Below are positions 16,667 through 25,366 of a DNA stretch of 64,000 bases, in pieces; the first letter of the stretch is position 1, and every line of letters begins with the position of its first letter. Origin of the DNA: Lysobacterales bacterium (GTDB lineage Bacteria; Pseudomonadota; Gammaproteobacteria; Xanthomonadales; Xanthomonadaceae); NCBI GenBank assembly GCA_016718605.1, contig JADKCY010000003.1:992001-1056000 (forward strand). The letters run 5' to 3'. Under the pieces are notes generated by a model. It was given only the letters and a program-made list of their open reading frames with translations, made no database searches and was not told the origin of the DNA. The translations under genes were made by a program, and so were the position numbers.

Positions 16667-18037
16667 ATGCGCATTCATCACAGCATCACCGAGCTGATCG
16701 GCAACACCCCCATCGTCAAGTCCAGCAACTTGGACACGGGTCTTTGCACGCTGTTTTTCAAGCTGGAAGCTTTCAATCCAGGGGGCTCGATCAAGGACCG
16801 CATCGGCTTGACCATGATCGAAGCCGCCGAGCAGCGTGGCGATCTGCAACCCGGCGGAATCATCGTGGAGGGCACCGCGGGCAATACCGGTATTGGTTTG
16901 GCGTTGGTTGCGCAGCAGAAAGGCTACCGGCTGATTCTGGTCGTGCCGGACAAAATGAGTCGCGAGAAGATCTTCAACCTCAAGGCCATGGGTGCGGAAG
17001 TCGTGCTGACGCGGTCAGATGTGGCCAAGGGTCATCCTGCCTACTATCAAGACCTCGCCGAACAGATCGCCAAAGACACGCCCGGGGCTTATTTCATCAA
17101 CCAATTCGGCAACGCCGACAATCCACGCGCCCATGAAGAAGGCACCGGCCCGGAAATCTGGGCACAGATGGACGGCCAGATGGATGCGATCGTCTTCGGT
17201 GTGGGCTCGTCTGGCACCGTCACCGGTCTGTCGCGTTTTTTCAAACGTGAGGCGCCGCAGGTGGAACTGGTGCTGGCTGACCCGGTCGGCTCGATTCTGG
17301 CGCAGTACATCAATGAGGGCACGCTCAGCACCAAATCCGGCAGTTGGTTGGTGGAAGGCATCGGCGAGGATTTTTTGCCACCGATTTCCGACTTCAGCCA
17401 TGTGAAAAAGGCTTATGCGGTGTCCGATCGCGAGAGCTTTCTGGCCGGACGTGAACTGCTGGCCAAGGAAGGCATTCTCGGTGGCTCATCGACCGGCACG
17501 ATCCTGGCCGCCGCTTTGCGCTATTGCCGCGAACAGACCTCGCCCAAGAATGTGGTGATGTTTGTCTGCGATACCGGCAACAAGTACCTCTCGAAGATGT
17601 ACAACGACTACTGGATGCTGGACAACGGTTTCCTCGAACGCCCCCACCATGGCGATCTGCGTGATTTGATCCTGCGGCCCTATTCGCAGCGCGACACTGT
17701 CGTCATTGCCCCCACCGATGCGCTGACGGTGGCCTATCAACGCATGAAGCTCTACGACGTCTCACAATTGCCCGTGATGGTCGACGACCAGATTGTCGGC
17801 ATTGTCGACGAGTCCGATGTGCTGATGCATGTCTATGGTGATGAGTCACGATTCCGCGATCCGGTAGCCACCGCGATGATCGACCAGCTCGACAAGATCG
17901 ATGTGCATGCGGCGGTCGAATCCCTGCTGCCGGTCTTTCAACGCGGACATGTCGCCATCGTCATGGATGGTGAACGTTTCCTGGGTTTGATTACCCGGAT
18001 CGACCTGCTCAATTATTTGCGCCGTCGCGTGCAATAG
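16667..18037 (+). CDS. cbs: Cystathionine beta-synthase with tandem CBS domains
   Basis: A 456-residue fold-type II PLP enzyme that condenses serine with homocysteine to cystathionine. The PLP lysine is Lys43 in NPGGSIKDR, and the phosphate-binding loop is EGTAGNTGIGLALV. After about residue 330 come two CBS modules (VVIAPTDALTVAYQRMKLYD and a final one ending ITRIDLLNYLRRR), which in this family bind adenosyl ligands. The frame opens at 16592, but the conserved N-terminus (MRIHHSITELIGNTP) starts at 16667. A cysteine synthase role is less likely given the C-terminal pair. It is 15 bases upstream of the next gene, so the two form a transsulfuration unit. Confidence 0.93.
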   Translation: MRIHHSITELIGNTPIVKSSNLDTGLCTLFFKLEAFNPGGSIKDRIGLTMIEAAEQRGDLQPGGIIVEGTAGNTGIGLALVAQQKGYRLILVVPDKMSREKIFNLKAMGAEVVLTRSDVAKGHPAYYQDLAEQIAKDTPGAYFINQFGNADNPRAHEEGTGPEIWAQMDGQMDAIVFGVGSSGTVTGLSRFFKREAPQVELVLADPVGSILAQYINEGTLSTKSGSWLVEGIGEDFLPPISDFSHVKKAYAVSDRESFLAGRELLAKEGILGGSSTGTILAAALRYCREQTSPKNVVMFVCDTGNKYLSKMYNDYWMLDNGFLERPHHGDLRDLILRPYSQRDTVVIAPTDALTVAYQRMKLYDVSQLPVMVDDQIVGIVDESDVLMHVYGDESRFRDPVATAMIDQLDKIDVHAAVESLLPVFQRGHVAIVMDGERFLGLITRIDLLNYLRRRVQ

Positions 18038-18052
18038 CTGCCGAGAGACCCC

Positions 18053-19225
18053 ATGAACTCAACAGAAAACACCCTCCTTGGTCTCGGCACACGTGCCATC
18101 CACGCCGGTCAGTCGCCCGATCCCAGCACCGGCGCGGTGATGACGCCGATTTACGCCACATCAACTTATGTGCAACGCAGTCCTGGTGAGCATCAGGGCT
18201 TCGAGTATTCACGCAGTCACAACCCGACACGTTTCGCCTATGAGCGCTGTGTCGCAGATCTGGAAGGCGGTACGCACGGTTACGCGTTTGCGTCTGGCCT
18301 GGCTGCCACATCGACCGTGCTGGATGTGCTGGATTCCGGCAGCCACGTGATCTGCATGGACGATGTGTACGGCGGCACCTTCCGCCTCTTTGAGCGTGTC
18401 CGGCGTCGGTCCGCCGGCTTGGATTTCAGCTTTGTCGATCTGAATGACATCGCTGCGCTTGAAGCGGCCATCAAGCCGACGACCCGCTTGATCTGGTGCG
18501 AGACGCCGACCAATCCGATGCTGAAGATTGTCGATATCGCCCGTCTGGCCGAATTCGCCCGCGCACGCGGTCTCTGGCTGGCCGTCGACAACACCTTCAG
18601 TTCACCCATGCTGCAGCGCCCGCTGGAACTGGGTGCGCATCTGGTCATGCATTCGGCCACCAAGTACCTCAATGGCCACAGCGACATGGTGGGCGGCATC
18701 GTGGTGGTCGGCGAAGATGCTGAACTCCAGGAGAAAATGACCTTCCTGCAAAACGCCGTAGGTGGCGTGCAAGGCCCGTTTGACAGCTTTCTTGCGCTGC
18801 GTGGCTTGAAGACGCTGCACCTGCGCATGCGCGCGCACTGCGAAAACGCCAGCGCGCTGGCGGCCTGGCTGCAAACGCACCCGAACGTCGACAAGGTCAT
18901 CTATCCGGGTCTAGCCTCGCATCCACAGCACGCACTGGCGAAACAACAGATGCGAGGCTTCGGCGGCATGATCAGCCTGTATGTGCGCGGTGGTCTGGCC
19001 GAAACGCGACGCATGATGGAGCGCTGCCAGTTGTTTGCCTTGGCCGAATCCCTCGGTGGTGTCGAAAGTCTGATCAACCATCCAGCGATCATGACGCATG
19101 CCTCAATCCCTGCCGACCAGCGTGCTCGTCTGGGTATTCACGACAATCTGGTGCGTCTGTCGGTCGGCGTGGAAGACCTCGACGATTTGCGTACCGAGCT
19201 CGATCAAGCGCTGCGCGGCACATGA
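18053..19225 (+). CDS. Cys/Met-metabolism PLP enzyme (cystathionine gamma-lyase or gamma-synthase)
   Basis: A 390-residue fold-type I PLP enzyme of the Cys/Met metabolism family. The PLP lysine is Lys204 in HSATKYLNGHSD. Other family motifs are YSRSHNPTR, SGLAATSTVL, and EDLDDLRTELDQAL near the end. It directly follows the beta-synthase gene with a 15-base gap. That pairing favours cystathionine gamma-lyase acting in reverse transsulfuration (homocysteine to cysteine). Gamma-synthase cannot be excluded from sequence, since the two differ only in substrate-site residues. The leu leader region begins just downstream. Confidence 0.9.
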   Translation: MNSTENTLLGLGTRAIHAGQSPDPSTGAVMTPIYATSTYVQRSPGEHQGFEYSRSHNPTRFAYERCVADLEGGTHGYAFASGLAATSTVLDVLDSGSHVICMDDVYGGTFRLFERVRRRSAGLDFSFVDLNDIAALEAAIKPTTRLIWCETPTNPMLKIVDIARLAEFARARGLWLAVDNTFSSPMLQRPLELGAHLVMHSATKYLNGHSDMVGGIVVVGEDAELQEKMTFLQNAVGGVQGPFDSFLALRGLKTLHLRMRAHCENASALAAWLQTHPNVDKVIYPGLASHPQHALAKQQMRGFGGMISLYVRGGLAETRRMMERCQLFALAESLGGVESLINHPAIMTHASIPADQRARLGIHDNLVRLSVGVEDLDDLRTELDQALRGT

Positions 19226-19289
19226 AGCAAGGATGTATCGCCGATGGTCTGTATTGACAAGCTGCGCGGCTGGCTTGGAAACTCGCCGC

Positions 19290-19406
19290 ATGCACACCTT
19301 GACCGCCAATCCTCGCCCGATTGCTTCCGCCGCCATCGCATCGGCGCTGCTTCGTCGCAAGCTTCTTATTCTTATCGGATCGTCCGGTTGCGGACTCCGG
19401 GTTTAG
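19290..19406 (+). CDS. Leader peptide of the leu operon
   Basis: A 38-codon open frame 65 bases after the transsulfuration gene and 137 bases before leuA. Its middle carries clustered branched-chain codons: CTG CTT CGT CGC AAG CTT CTT ATT CTT ATC, giving LLRRKLLILI, that is five Leu and two Ile in ten codons. It starts MHTLTANPRP and ends SGCGLRV with TAG at 19404. A Leu/Ile-rich small peptide just before a terminator and a leucine synthesis operon is the classic leu/ilv attenuation layout. The peptide itself need have no function. I see no strong ribosome binding site. Confidence 0.72.
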   Translation: MHTLTANPRPIASAAIASALLRRKLLILIGSSGCGLRV

Positions 19407-19468
19407 GCGCGCCAAGGCAGACCTGATTCGAGAGAACCCCGCACCGGGCAACTGGTGCGGGGTTTTTT
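19354..19468 (+). promoter_or_regulatory. Transcription attenuator of leuACDB
   Basis: Three mutually exclusive pairings can be drawn by eye. Segment 1, GTCGCAA (19354-19360), pairs with TTGCGGAC (19388-19395) with one bulge; the loop holds the CTT CTT ATT CTT ATC codons. Segment 2, GGTTGCGG (19386-19393), can instead pair with CCGCACC (19439-19445) with one bulge, an antiterminator. Segment 3:4 is the terminator at 19437-19468. A ribosome stalled on the Leu codons would cover segment 1 and free segment 2 to block the terminator, so low charged tRNA-Leu should turn the operon on. The pairings are seen; the mechanism is inference from known attenuators. Confidence 0.7.
19437..19468 (+). terminator. 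Attenuator terminator upstream of leuA
   Basis: A perfect 9-base stem CCCCGCACC (19437-19445) / GGTGCGGGG (19454-19462) with loop GGGCAACT and six T. It lies 31 bases after the leader stop and 75 bases before the leuA start. Confidence 0.88.
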
Positions 19469-19543
19469 GCATGTGAACACTTGCGGTCACGCAAGTCCCC
19501 CAAACTGAAGCAACACTGGCGTCACACGTTTTCTGGAGCTGAT

Positions 19544-21064
19544 ATGAGCCAACGCATCCGCATCTTCGACACCACCCTGCGCGACGGCGAACAATCGCCC
19601 GGCTGCAGCATGGGCCCGGCACAAAAACTGGTGATGGCGCGTGCGCTCGCGGAGCTTGGCGTCGACGTGATCGAAACCGGTTTTCCCGCCAGTTCCCAAG
19701 CCGACCGCGAATCCACCGATCAAATCGCCCGCGATGTCGGCAAGAGCGTCACGCTGGCCACGCTTTCGCGCTGTGCCGAAGCCGATATCACTGCTTGCGC
19801 GAAGGCGATGGAGCATGCGCACAAGCCGCGTATCCACGTATTCATCTCCACCAGTCCGCTGCATCGACAGTTCAAACTCGGACTGTCGCGTGAACAAGTG
19901 TTGGAACGTGCCGTGTCCGCGGTCAGCTTTGCCAAGCGCTATTTCGATGACATCGAGTTTTCTGCCGAAGACGCGATCCGCACCGAGTTCGATTTTCTGA
20001 CCGAGATTTTCGCCGCCACCGCCGCCGCCGGCGCGCAGACACTTAACGTGCCGGATACGGTCGGCTACACCACGCCCGACGAGATTCGCAGCCTGTTCCA
20101 GCGTCTACGCGCTGCGGTGCCGGGTGAGCATCTGATCTGGAGCACGCACTGCCACAATGACCTTGGTCTGGCGGTCGCCAACTCGCTGGCGGCCATCGAA
20201 GGTGGCGCGCGGCAGGTCGAATGCACGGTCAATGGCATCGGCGAGCGGGCGGGTAACTGCGCTGTGGAAGAACTCGCGATGGTGTTACGCGTTCGACAGG
20301 CCTATTACGAAGCGGATACTGGCATCCACAGCGAACGTCTGGTGCCAACGTCACGCCTGCTGCAGCGCCTGACCGGCATGATGGTCCAGCGCAACAAGGC
20401 GGTTGTCGGTGTCAACGCCTTCGCGCATGAAGCCGGCATTCATCAGCACGGCATGCTCAAACATCGCGAAACCTACGAAATCATGCGCCCGGAAGACGTC
20501 GGCTGGCCGAAGTCCGAGCTGGTGCTGGGCCGCCACAGCGGTCGCGCCGCAGTTTCCGAGCGTTTGCGTGCCCTGGGTTTCGTGTTCGAGGAAGGCGAGT
20601 TCGAACACGTCTTCAACAACTTCAAAGACCTCACCGAATCCCAGCGGGTGGTGACCGACAAGGATCTGGAAGAACTCATCCTCGGCAGTTCTGCCGTCGC
20701 GGGTCAAGGCTACCGTCTGGCGTCGATGAAACTGGGTGATTTGGGCGGCAAGGCGCGCGCGGACGTTGAACTGTCCGATCCCGAAGGCAATCGCGTGACT
20801 GGCGAAGCCGAAAGCGATGGCCCGGTCGCCGCTTTGTTCGAAGCCATGGCGGCCGCTACCGGCGTCAGCCTGCAGCTCGAAAGCTATCAAGTGCACAGCA
20901 TCGGCATGGGTGAACATGCCCGTGGCGAGGCCAGCCTTTCGGTGCTGTTCGAGGAAGAAGAACTGACCGGCATTGGTGTCAGCCGAGACATCATCGAAGC
21001 CAGTGCGCTGGCGTGGCTGGATGTCGCCAATCGCGTGCTGCGGCGCCGCGTCGCAGGCGCCTGA
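19544..21064 (+). CDS. leuA: 2-isopropylmalate synthase
   Basis: First enzyme of leucine synthesis, condensing 2-oxoisovalerate with acetyl-CoA. The protein is 506 residues, within the usual range. It opens with the active-site motif FDTTLRDGEQSPG, and has the metal-site histidine motif STHCHNDLGLAVANSLA and the region GERAGNCAVEEL. The C-terminal part (after about 390) is the LeuA allosteric domain that senses leucine. ATG 19544 is preceded by GGAG and gives the family N-terminus. Two-layer control, feedback on the protein and attenuation upstream, is likely. It is the first gene of leuACDB. Confidence 0.97.
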   Translation: MSQRIRIFDTTLRDGEQSPGCSMGPAQKLVMARALAELGVDVIETGFPASSQADRESTDQIARDVGKSVTLATLSRCAEADITACAKAMEHAHKPRIHVFISTSPLHRQFKLGLSREQVLERAVSAVSFAKRYFDDIEFSAEDAIRTEFDFLTEIFAATAAAGAQTLNVPDTVGYTTPDEIRSLFQRLRAAVPGEHLIWSTHCHNDLGLAVANSLAAIEGGARQVECTVNGIGERAGNCAVEELAMVLRVRQAYYEADTGIHSERLVPTSRLLQRLTGMMVQRNKAVVGVNAFAHEAGIHQHGMLKHRETYEIMRPEDVGWPKSELVLGRHSGRAAVSERLRALGFVFEEGEFEHVFNNFKDLTESQRVVTDKDLEELILGSSAVAGQGYRLASMKLGDLGGKARADVELSDPEGNRVTGEAESDGPVAALFEAMAAATGVSLQLESYQVHSIGMGEHARGEASLSVLFEEEELTGIGVSRDIIEASALAWLDVANRVLRRRVAGA

Positions 21065-21072
21065 GTCATTGG

Positions 21073-21092
21073 CCCGCCGGGACACCGGCGGG
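21073..21092 (+). other. Intercistronic hairpin between leuA and leuC
   Basis: A perfect 8-base GC-rich stem CCCGCCGG / CCGGCGGG with loop GACA, starting 9 bases after the leuA stop. The following bases (ATTCCTGTTGTTG) are only mildly T-rich, so a processing or stabilising hairpin or a partial terminator is more likely than a full stop. Confidence 0.5.
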
Positions 21093-21138
21093 ATTCCTGT
21101 TGTTGCTTCGGCACCTCGCCAACGCGGATGGATCTGCC

Positions 21139-22560
21139 ATGAACCCACGTACCCTGTTTGACAAGATCTGGGACGCACATATCGTCGTTCCCGAAACGGA
21201 TGCGGCGCCTGCCGTGTTCTACATCGATTTGCACCTGCTGCACGAAGTCACCACACCGCAGGCCTTCACCGAACTGGCGACTCGCGGCCTCAGTCCGCGC
21301 CGGGTTGAGCGCTGCATCGCCACGATGGATCACTCCACGCCGACGTTGCCCGCGGACGCGGAGGGCAAACTGCCCTACGCCAGCGTTGCGTCCGAGCAGC
21401 AGGTCGACGCATTGCGCGAAAACTGTGGCAAGCATGGCATTGAACTGTTTGACATGGGCGACGCGCGACGCGGCATTGTTCACGTAATCGCGCCAGAGCA
21501 AGGACTGACCCAGCCCGGCATGACCATCGTCTGCGGTGACAGCCATACCAGCACGCATGGCGCGTTTGGCGCACTCGCTTTCGGCATCGGCACCAGCGAG
21601 GTTGGCCATGTGCTCGCCACGCAATGCCTTTTGCAGCGCAAGGCGAAGACGCTGGCGATCGAGATCAATGGTCCGCTGCGGCCCGGCGTTGGTGCCAAGG
21701 ACATCATCCTGCATGTGATCGGCGTGATCGGCGTCAATGGCGGCACCGGGCATGTCATCGAGTACCGCGGCTCGACCATTCGTGCGCTCGACATGGATGC
21801 CCGCATGACGATCTGTAACATGTCGATCGAGGCGGGTGCGCGCGCCGGCATGATCGCGCCCGACGAGGTCACCTTCGCCTACCTCGCCAATACCCCGCGC
21901 GCACCGAAGGGTGCGGCCTTCGAGCACGCCAAGGCGCGCTGGTCGCAGTTCTGCACGGATGACGGCGCCGCATTTGATCGCGAAGTGAAGATCAATGCTG
22001 CCGATATCCGCCCGACGCTGACCTGGGGCACGCATCCCGGCACCGCGATTGCGGTCGATGCGCCGATCCCCGCGCCTGCAGACGACAGTGCGCGCAAGGG
22101 CCTCGCCTACATGGGTTTTCAAGCGTCTGAAACGGTCGCCGGTCGCGAGGTGGACGTGGTCTTCGTTGGTAGTTGCACCAACGGACGACTCTCCGACATG
22201 CGCGATGTGGCGATGGTGCTGCAAGGCCGTCGCGTGCATCCCCGTGTGCGCATGCTGGTGGTGCCAGGTTCGGAGCAGGTCAAACGCGCGGCCGAAGCCG
22301 AAGGTATTGATCGCATCGTGCGCGCCGCCGGTGCCGAGTGGCGTGAGCCCGGTTGTTCGATGTGCATCGCCATGAATGGCGACATCGTGGCCGCAGGCCA
22401 GACCGCCGTCAGCACCAGCAATCGCAACTTTGAAGGTCGTCAGGGACCCGGCTCGCGCACCTTGCTGGCGTCGCCACTGAGTGCCGCCGTGGCAGCGGTC
22501 ACCGGCTATGTGACCGATCCTGGCGTGTTTCTGTCCGACCGCATTGCGGAGACCATCTGA
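21139..22560 (+). CDS. leuC: 3-isopropylmalate dehydratase, large subunit
   Basis: A 473-residue aconitase-family subunit that isomerises isopropylmalate with LeuD. The [4Fe-4S] ligands are the Cys of VGSCTNGR and the two Cys of GCSMCIAMN. Other conserved parts are CGDSHTSTHGAFGALAFGIG and NRNFEGRQGPGSRT. ATG 21139 is the family start (MNPRTLFDKIWDAH); the frame is open upstream to 21013. The stop overlaps the leuD start by one base (TGATG), which points to translational coupling of the two subunits. Confidence 0.97.
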   Translation: MNPRTLFDKIWDAHIVVPETDAAPAVFYIDLHLLHEVTTPQAFTELATRGLSPRRVERCIATMDHSTPTLPADAEGKLPYASVASEQQVDALRENCGKHGIELFDMGDARRGIVHVIAPEQGLTQPGMTIVCGDSHTSTHGAFGALAFGIGTSEVGHVLATQCLLQRKAKTLAIEINGPLRPGVGAKDIILHVIGVIGVNGGTGHVIEYRGSTIRALDMDARMTICNMSIEAGARAGMIAPDEVTFAYLANTPRAPKGAAFEHAKARWSQFCTDDGAAFDREVKINAADIRPTLTWGTHPGTAIAVDAPIPAPADDSARKGLAYMGFQASETVAGREVDVVFVGSCTNGRLSDMRDVAMVLQGRRVHPRVRMLVVPGSEQVKRAAEAEGIDRIVRAAGAEWREPGCSMCIAMNGDIVAAGQTAVSTSNRNFEGRQGPGSRTLLASPLSAAVAAVTGYVTDPGVFLSDRIAETI

Positions 22561-23156
22561 TGACTGCTTTCACCCAACTCGAATCGGCCTGCGTGGTGCT
22601 GCCGAACGAGAACATCGACACCGACCAGATCATCCCGGCGCGCTTCCTGTCCACGACCACGCGCAAGGGCCTGGGCGAACACGCGTTCAGCGATTGGCGA
22701 CGTGATGCCAGCGGCCAGCCACGCGCGGAATTTCCCTTCAATCAGCCACACAACGCCGGACGTAGCATTCTCATCGCGGGACGCAACTTCGGCTGCGGCT
22801 CCTCACGCGAACACGCGCCCTGGGCACTGACCGACCTCGGTCTGCGCGCCGTTATCAGCAGCCAGATCGCCGACATCTTCCGCAACAACGCCTTGAAGAA
22901 TGGCCTTCTGCCCATCGTGCTGGACGAAGCCATAGTGCAGGAATTGATGCTGCGTCCGGACGATGTGTTGCACATCGACGTCGCCGGCAACACCCTACGC
23001 ACCCCTGACGGTCGGCGCTTCGCCTTCCCGCTGGATGCCTTCGCCCGCACCTGTCTGCTCGAAGGCGTGGACGAGATGGGCTACCTGCTGGCTCGCGCAG
23101 ATGCCATCTCCACCTTTGAACAACGCCGCGAACAGGAACTCGCCCATGCAGGCTGA
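22560..23156 (+). CDS. leuD: 3-isopropylmalate dehydratase, small subunit
   Basis: A 198-residue swivel subunit of isopropylmalate isomerase. The family core motif is FGCGSSREHAPWAL, the start-side motif is NIDTDQIIPARFL, and the end region FARTCLLEGVDEMGYLLA is typical. It starts in the overlap with leuC and ends 11 bases inside leuB, so the whole leu operon downstream of leuA is coupled. Length matches LeuD. Confidence 0.97.
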   Translation: MTAFTQLESACVVLPNENIDTDQIIPARFLSTTTRKGLGEHAFSDWRRDASGQPRAEFPFNQPHNAGRSILIAGRNFGCGSSREHAPWALTDLGLRAVISSQIADIFRNNALKNGLLPIVLDEAIVQELMLRPDDVLHIDVAGNTLRTPDGRRFAFPLDAFARTCLLEGVDEMGYLLARADAISTFEQRREQELAHAG

Positions 23157-24207
23157 CATCGTCGTATTGCCGGGAGACGGCATCGGTCCGGAAATCACTG
23201 CCTGCGCAGTGCGGGTGTTGCAGCAGATCGCGCAGAAATTTGGGCATGAATTCCGCTTCCAGACCCATCTGATCGGCGGCGCTGCCATCGATGCCAGCGG
23301 CGAGGCGTTACCTGCCGTCACACTCGACGCCTGTCGTGGCGCCGATGCGGTGCTGCTTGGCGCGGTGGGTGGTCCGAAATGGTCCGACCCCAAAGCGCCC
23401 GTGCGCCCCGAGCAAGGGCTGTTGGCGATTCGTCAGGCGCTGGGACTGTATGCCAACCTGCGTCCGGTCAGTACGCATCCTGCTGTGCTCGACCGTGCGC
23501 CGATCAAGGCCGAATTGCTGCAGGGCGTGGACATGATCGTGGTCCGCGAATTGACCGGCGGCATTTACTTCGGCAAGCGGTCTCGCACAGCGGATCACGC
23601 GACCGACGAATGCGCCTACAGCCGCAGCGAGATCGAACGCGTAGTGCGTCGTGCCTTCCGTCTGGCCCAGGCCCGCCGCGGCTATCTGGTGTCGGTGGAC
23701 AAGGCCAATGTGCTGGACACCTCGCGTCTGTGGCGCGAGGTCACGACGCGCATCGGTGCAGAGGAGTTTCCCGATGTCCGCCTCGAACACCAACTGGTGG
23801 ACTCGATGGCGATGCACCTCATCGCACGCCCTCGCGAGTACGACGTGATCGTCACCGAGAACATGTTCGGCGACATCCTCACCGATGAAGCCTCATTGCT
23901 GGCCGGTTCGCTCGGCCTGCTGCCCTCGGCCTCGCTGGGTGAAGGTCGCATCGGTCTGTACGAACCAATCCATGGCTCGGCACCGGACATTGCCGGACGC
24001 GGCATCGCCAATCCCTACGCCACCATCCTCAGCGCTGCGTTGCTGCTGCGTCATTCGCTGGGCCTGGAAGCCGAAGCCGCCGCCATTGAGAAGGCCGTCA
24101 GTGATGCCCTGTACGCCGGGTGTTTCACCGGTGATATCGCGGTCAAAGGTCAAACCGCACTGAATACCGAGCAAGCGGCTGAAGCGGTGCTGGCACGGCT
24201 GGTCTGA
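23146..24207 (+). CDS. leuB: 3-isopropylmalate dehydrogenase
   Basis: A 353-residue NAD-dependent decarboxylating dehydrogenase, third step of leucine synthesis. Motifs include LPGDGIGPEI at the start, the substrate loop RPEQGLLAIRQALGLYANLRPV (conserved Leu and Arg residues), and the metal and nucleotide region NMFGDILTDEASLLAGSLG. A late GSAPDIAGRGIANPYATI matches the cofactor-binding loop. ATG 23146 overlaps the end of leuD. It is the last leu gene; threonine aldolase follows within 6 bases. Confidence 0.97.
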   Translation: MQADIVVLPGDGIGPEITACAVRVLQQIAQKFGHEFRFQTHLIGGAAIDASGEALPAVTLDACRGADAVLLGAVGGPKWSDPKAPVRPEQGLLAIRQALGLYANLRPVSTHPAVLDRAPIKAELLQGVDMIVVRELTGGIYFGKRSRTADHATDECAYSRSEIERVVRRAFRLAQARRGYLVSVDKANVLDTSRLWREVTTRIGAEEFPDVRLEHQLVDSMAMHLIARPREYDVIVTENMFGDILTDEASLLAGSLGLLPSASLGEGRIGLYEPIHGSAPDIAGRGIANPYATILSAALLLRHSLGLEAEAAAIEKAVSDALYAGCFTGDIAVKGQTALNTEQAAEAVLARLV

Positions 24208-24212
24208 ACCGA

Positions 24213-25247
24213 ATGATGGCTAAGTGTCCCATCGACCTGCGTAGCGACACCGTCACCCAACCGACCGCGGCCATGCGGGCAGCGATGGCCGCAGCACCCG
24301 TGGGTGACGACGTGTTTGGCGACGATCCCAGTGTGAACGCACTGCAGGACTATCTTGCCGAACAATTGGGCTTTGCCGCCGCGCTGTTCGTCAGCAGCGG
24401 TACGCAGTCGAACCTGCTGGCCCTGATGGGCCATTGCGAGCGCGGTGACGAGTATCTGGTCGGCGCGGACGCGCATACCTACAAATATGAAGGCGGTGGT
24501 GCCGCCGTGCTGGGCTCGATCCAGCCGCAGCCGATTGTGCAAGGCGACGATGGTCGGCTGCCACTCGACGCCATTCGCGCGGCAATCAAACCGCTAGGCG
24601 ACCCGCATTTTGCGCGCTCACGCTTGCTGGCGTTGGAGAACACTTGGCATGGCCGGGTGCTAGACCGCGGCTACATCGAAGCCGCTGGTGCGCTGGCCAA
24701 GCAACATCAGTTGGTCTTCCACCTCGATGGCGCGCGCCTCTACAACGCCGCCGTTGCCGAGGGCATCGAAGCAAGCTCCATCACTGCGCCCTTCGACAGC
24801 GTGTCAGTCTGCTTGTCGAAAGGCTTGGGCGCGCCTGTCGGTTCGGTATTGCTCGGTGACGCCGCATTGATCGAACGCGCGCGCCGCTGGCGCAAGGTAC
24901 TTGGCGGTGGGTGGCGTCAGGCAGGTCATCTGGCGGCCGCCGGACTCTATGCACTGACACATCACGTTGAACGGCTCGCCGATGATCATGCCCGGGCCGT
25001 TCGTCTTGCCGATGGTCTAAGTGCCATTCGCGGCATCGACGTGCTGGCCCAGCACACGAACATGGTGTTCATCCACGTGCCAGAAACACGCGCCGAAGGG
25101 CTCGCTGCCCATCTCGCGGCGTCAGGTATCCGCGTCGCTGCCGGCCGCGGACCGCGCTGGCGTTTGGTGACACATCTGGATATCGATGACACCGCGGTGG
25201 AGCGCTGTCTGCAAACCTTCGCACGCTGTGTGTCGGACGCAAGGTAA
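24213..25247 (+). CDS. ltaE: Low-specificity L-threonine aldolase
   Basis: A 344-residue fold-type I PLP enzyme that cleaves threonine or allo-threonine to glycine and acetaldehyde. The N-terminal motif is IDLRSDTVTQPT, the PLP lysine is Lys203 in LSKGLGAPVGSVL, and the active-site His stretch is DAHTYKYEGGGAAV. An alternative start is the second Met at 24216. It begins 5 bases after leuB and may be read through from the leu operon. A possible gain is glycine or acetaldehyde supply, but no link to leucine is known to me. Confidence 0.92.
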   Translation: MMAKCPIDLRSDTVTQPTAAMRAAMAAAPVGDDVFGDDPSVNALQDYLAEQLGFAAALFVSSGTQSNLLALMGHCERGDEYLVGADAHTYKYEGGGAAVLGSIQPQPIVQGDDGRLPLDAIRAAIKPLGDPHFARSRLLALENTWHGRVLDRGYIEAAGALAKQHQLVFHLDGARLYNAAVAEGIEASSITAPFDSVSVCLSKGLGAPVGSVLLGDAALIERARRWRKVLGGGWRQAGHLAAAGLYALTHHVERLADDHARAVRLADGLSAIRGIDVLAQHTNMVFIHVPETRAEGLAAHLAASGIRVAAGRGPRWRLVTHLDIDDTAVERCLQTFARCVSDAR

Positions 25248-25270
25248 GTAAGCTCGGGCACCACGCGAAA

Positions 25271-25287
25271 GCGCCGCAACGCGGCGC
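25271..25287 (+). other. Hairpin after threonine aldolase
   Basis: A perfect 7-base stem GCGCCGC / GCGGCGC around AAC, 23 bases after the stop and about 80 bases before the receptor start. No T-run follows, so a terminator function is unproven. No clear Fur-like site was found in the remaining gap. Confidence 0.3.
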
Positions 25288-25366
25288 CACGTGACAAAAG
25301 TGGTGCGTGCAAACAGGAGTCATTCGCATTTATACTTGCGTCTGGTTCCCATTTGCGACAATCACC

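Noticed and set aside
20887..22239. A 450-codon minus-strand open frame over leuA/leuC
   Set aside because: Opposite to two certain leu genes, with no family pattern; a composition artefact.
25248..25366. Fur-box search before the siderophore receptor
   Set aside because: Only a weak TATACT-like -10 was found at 25331; no GATAATGATAATCATTATC-like 19-mer was visible.
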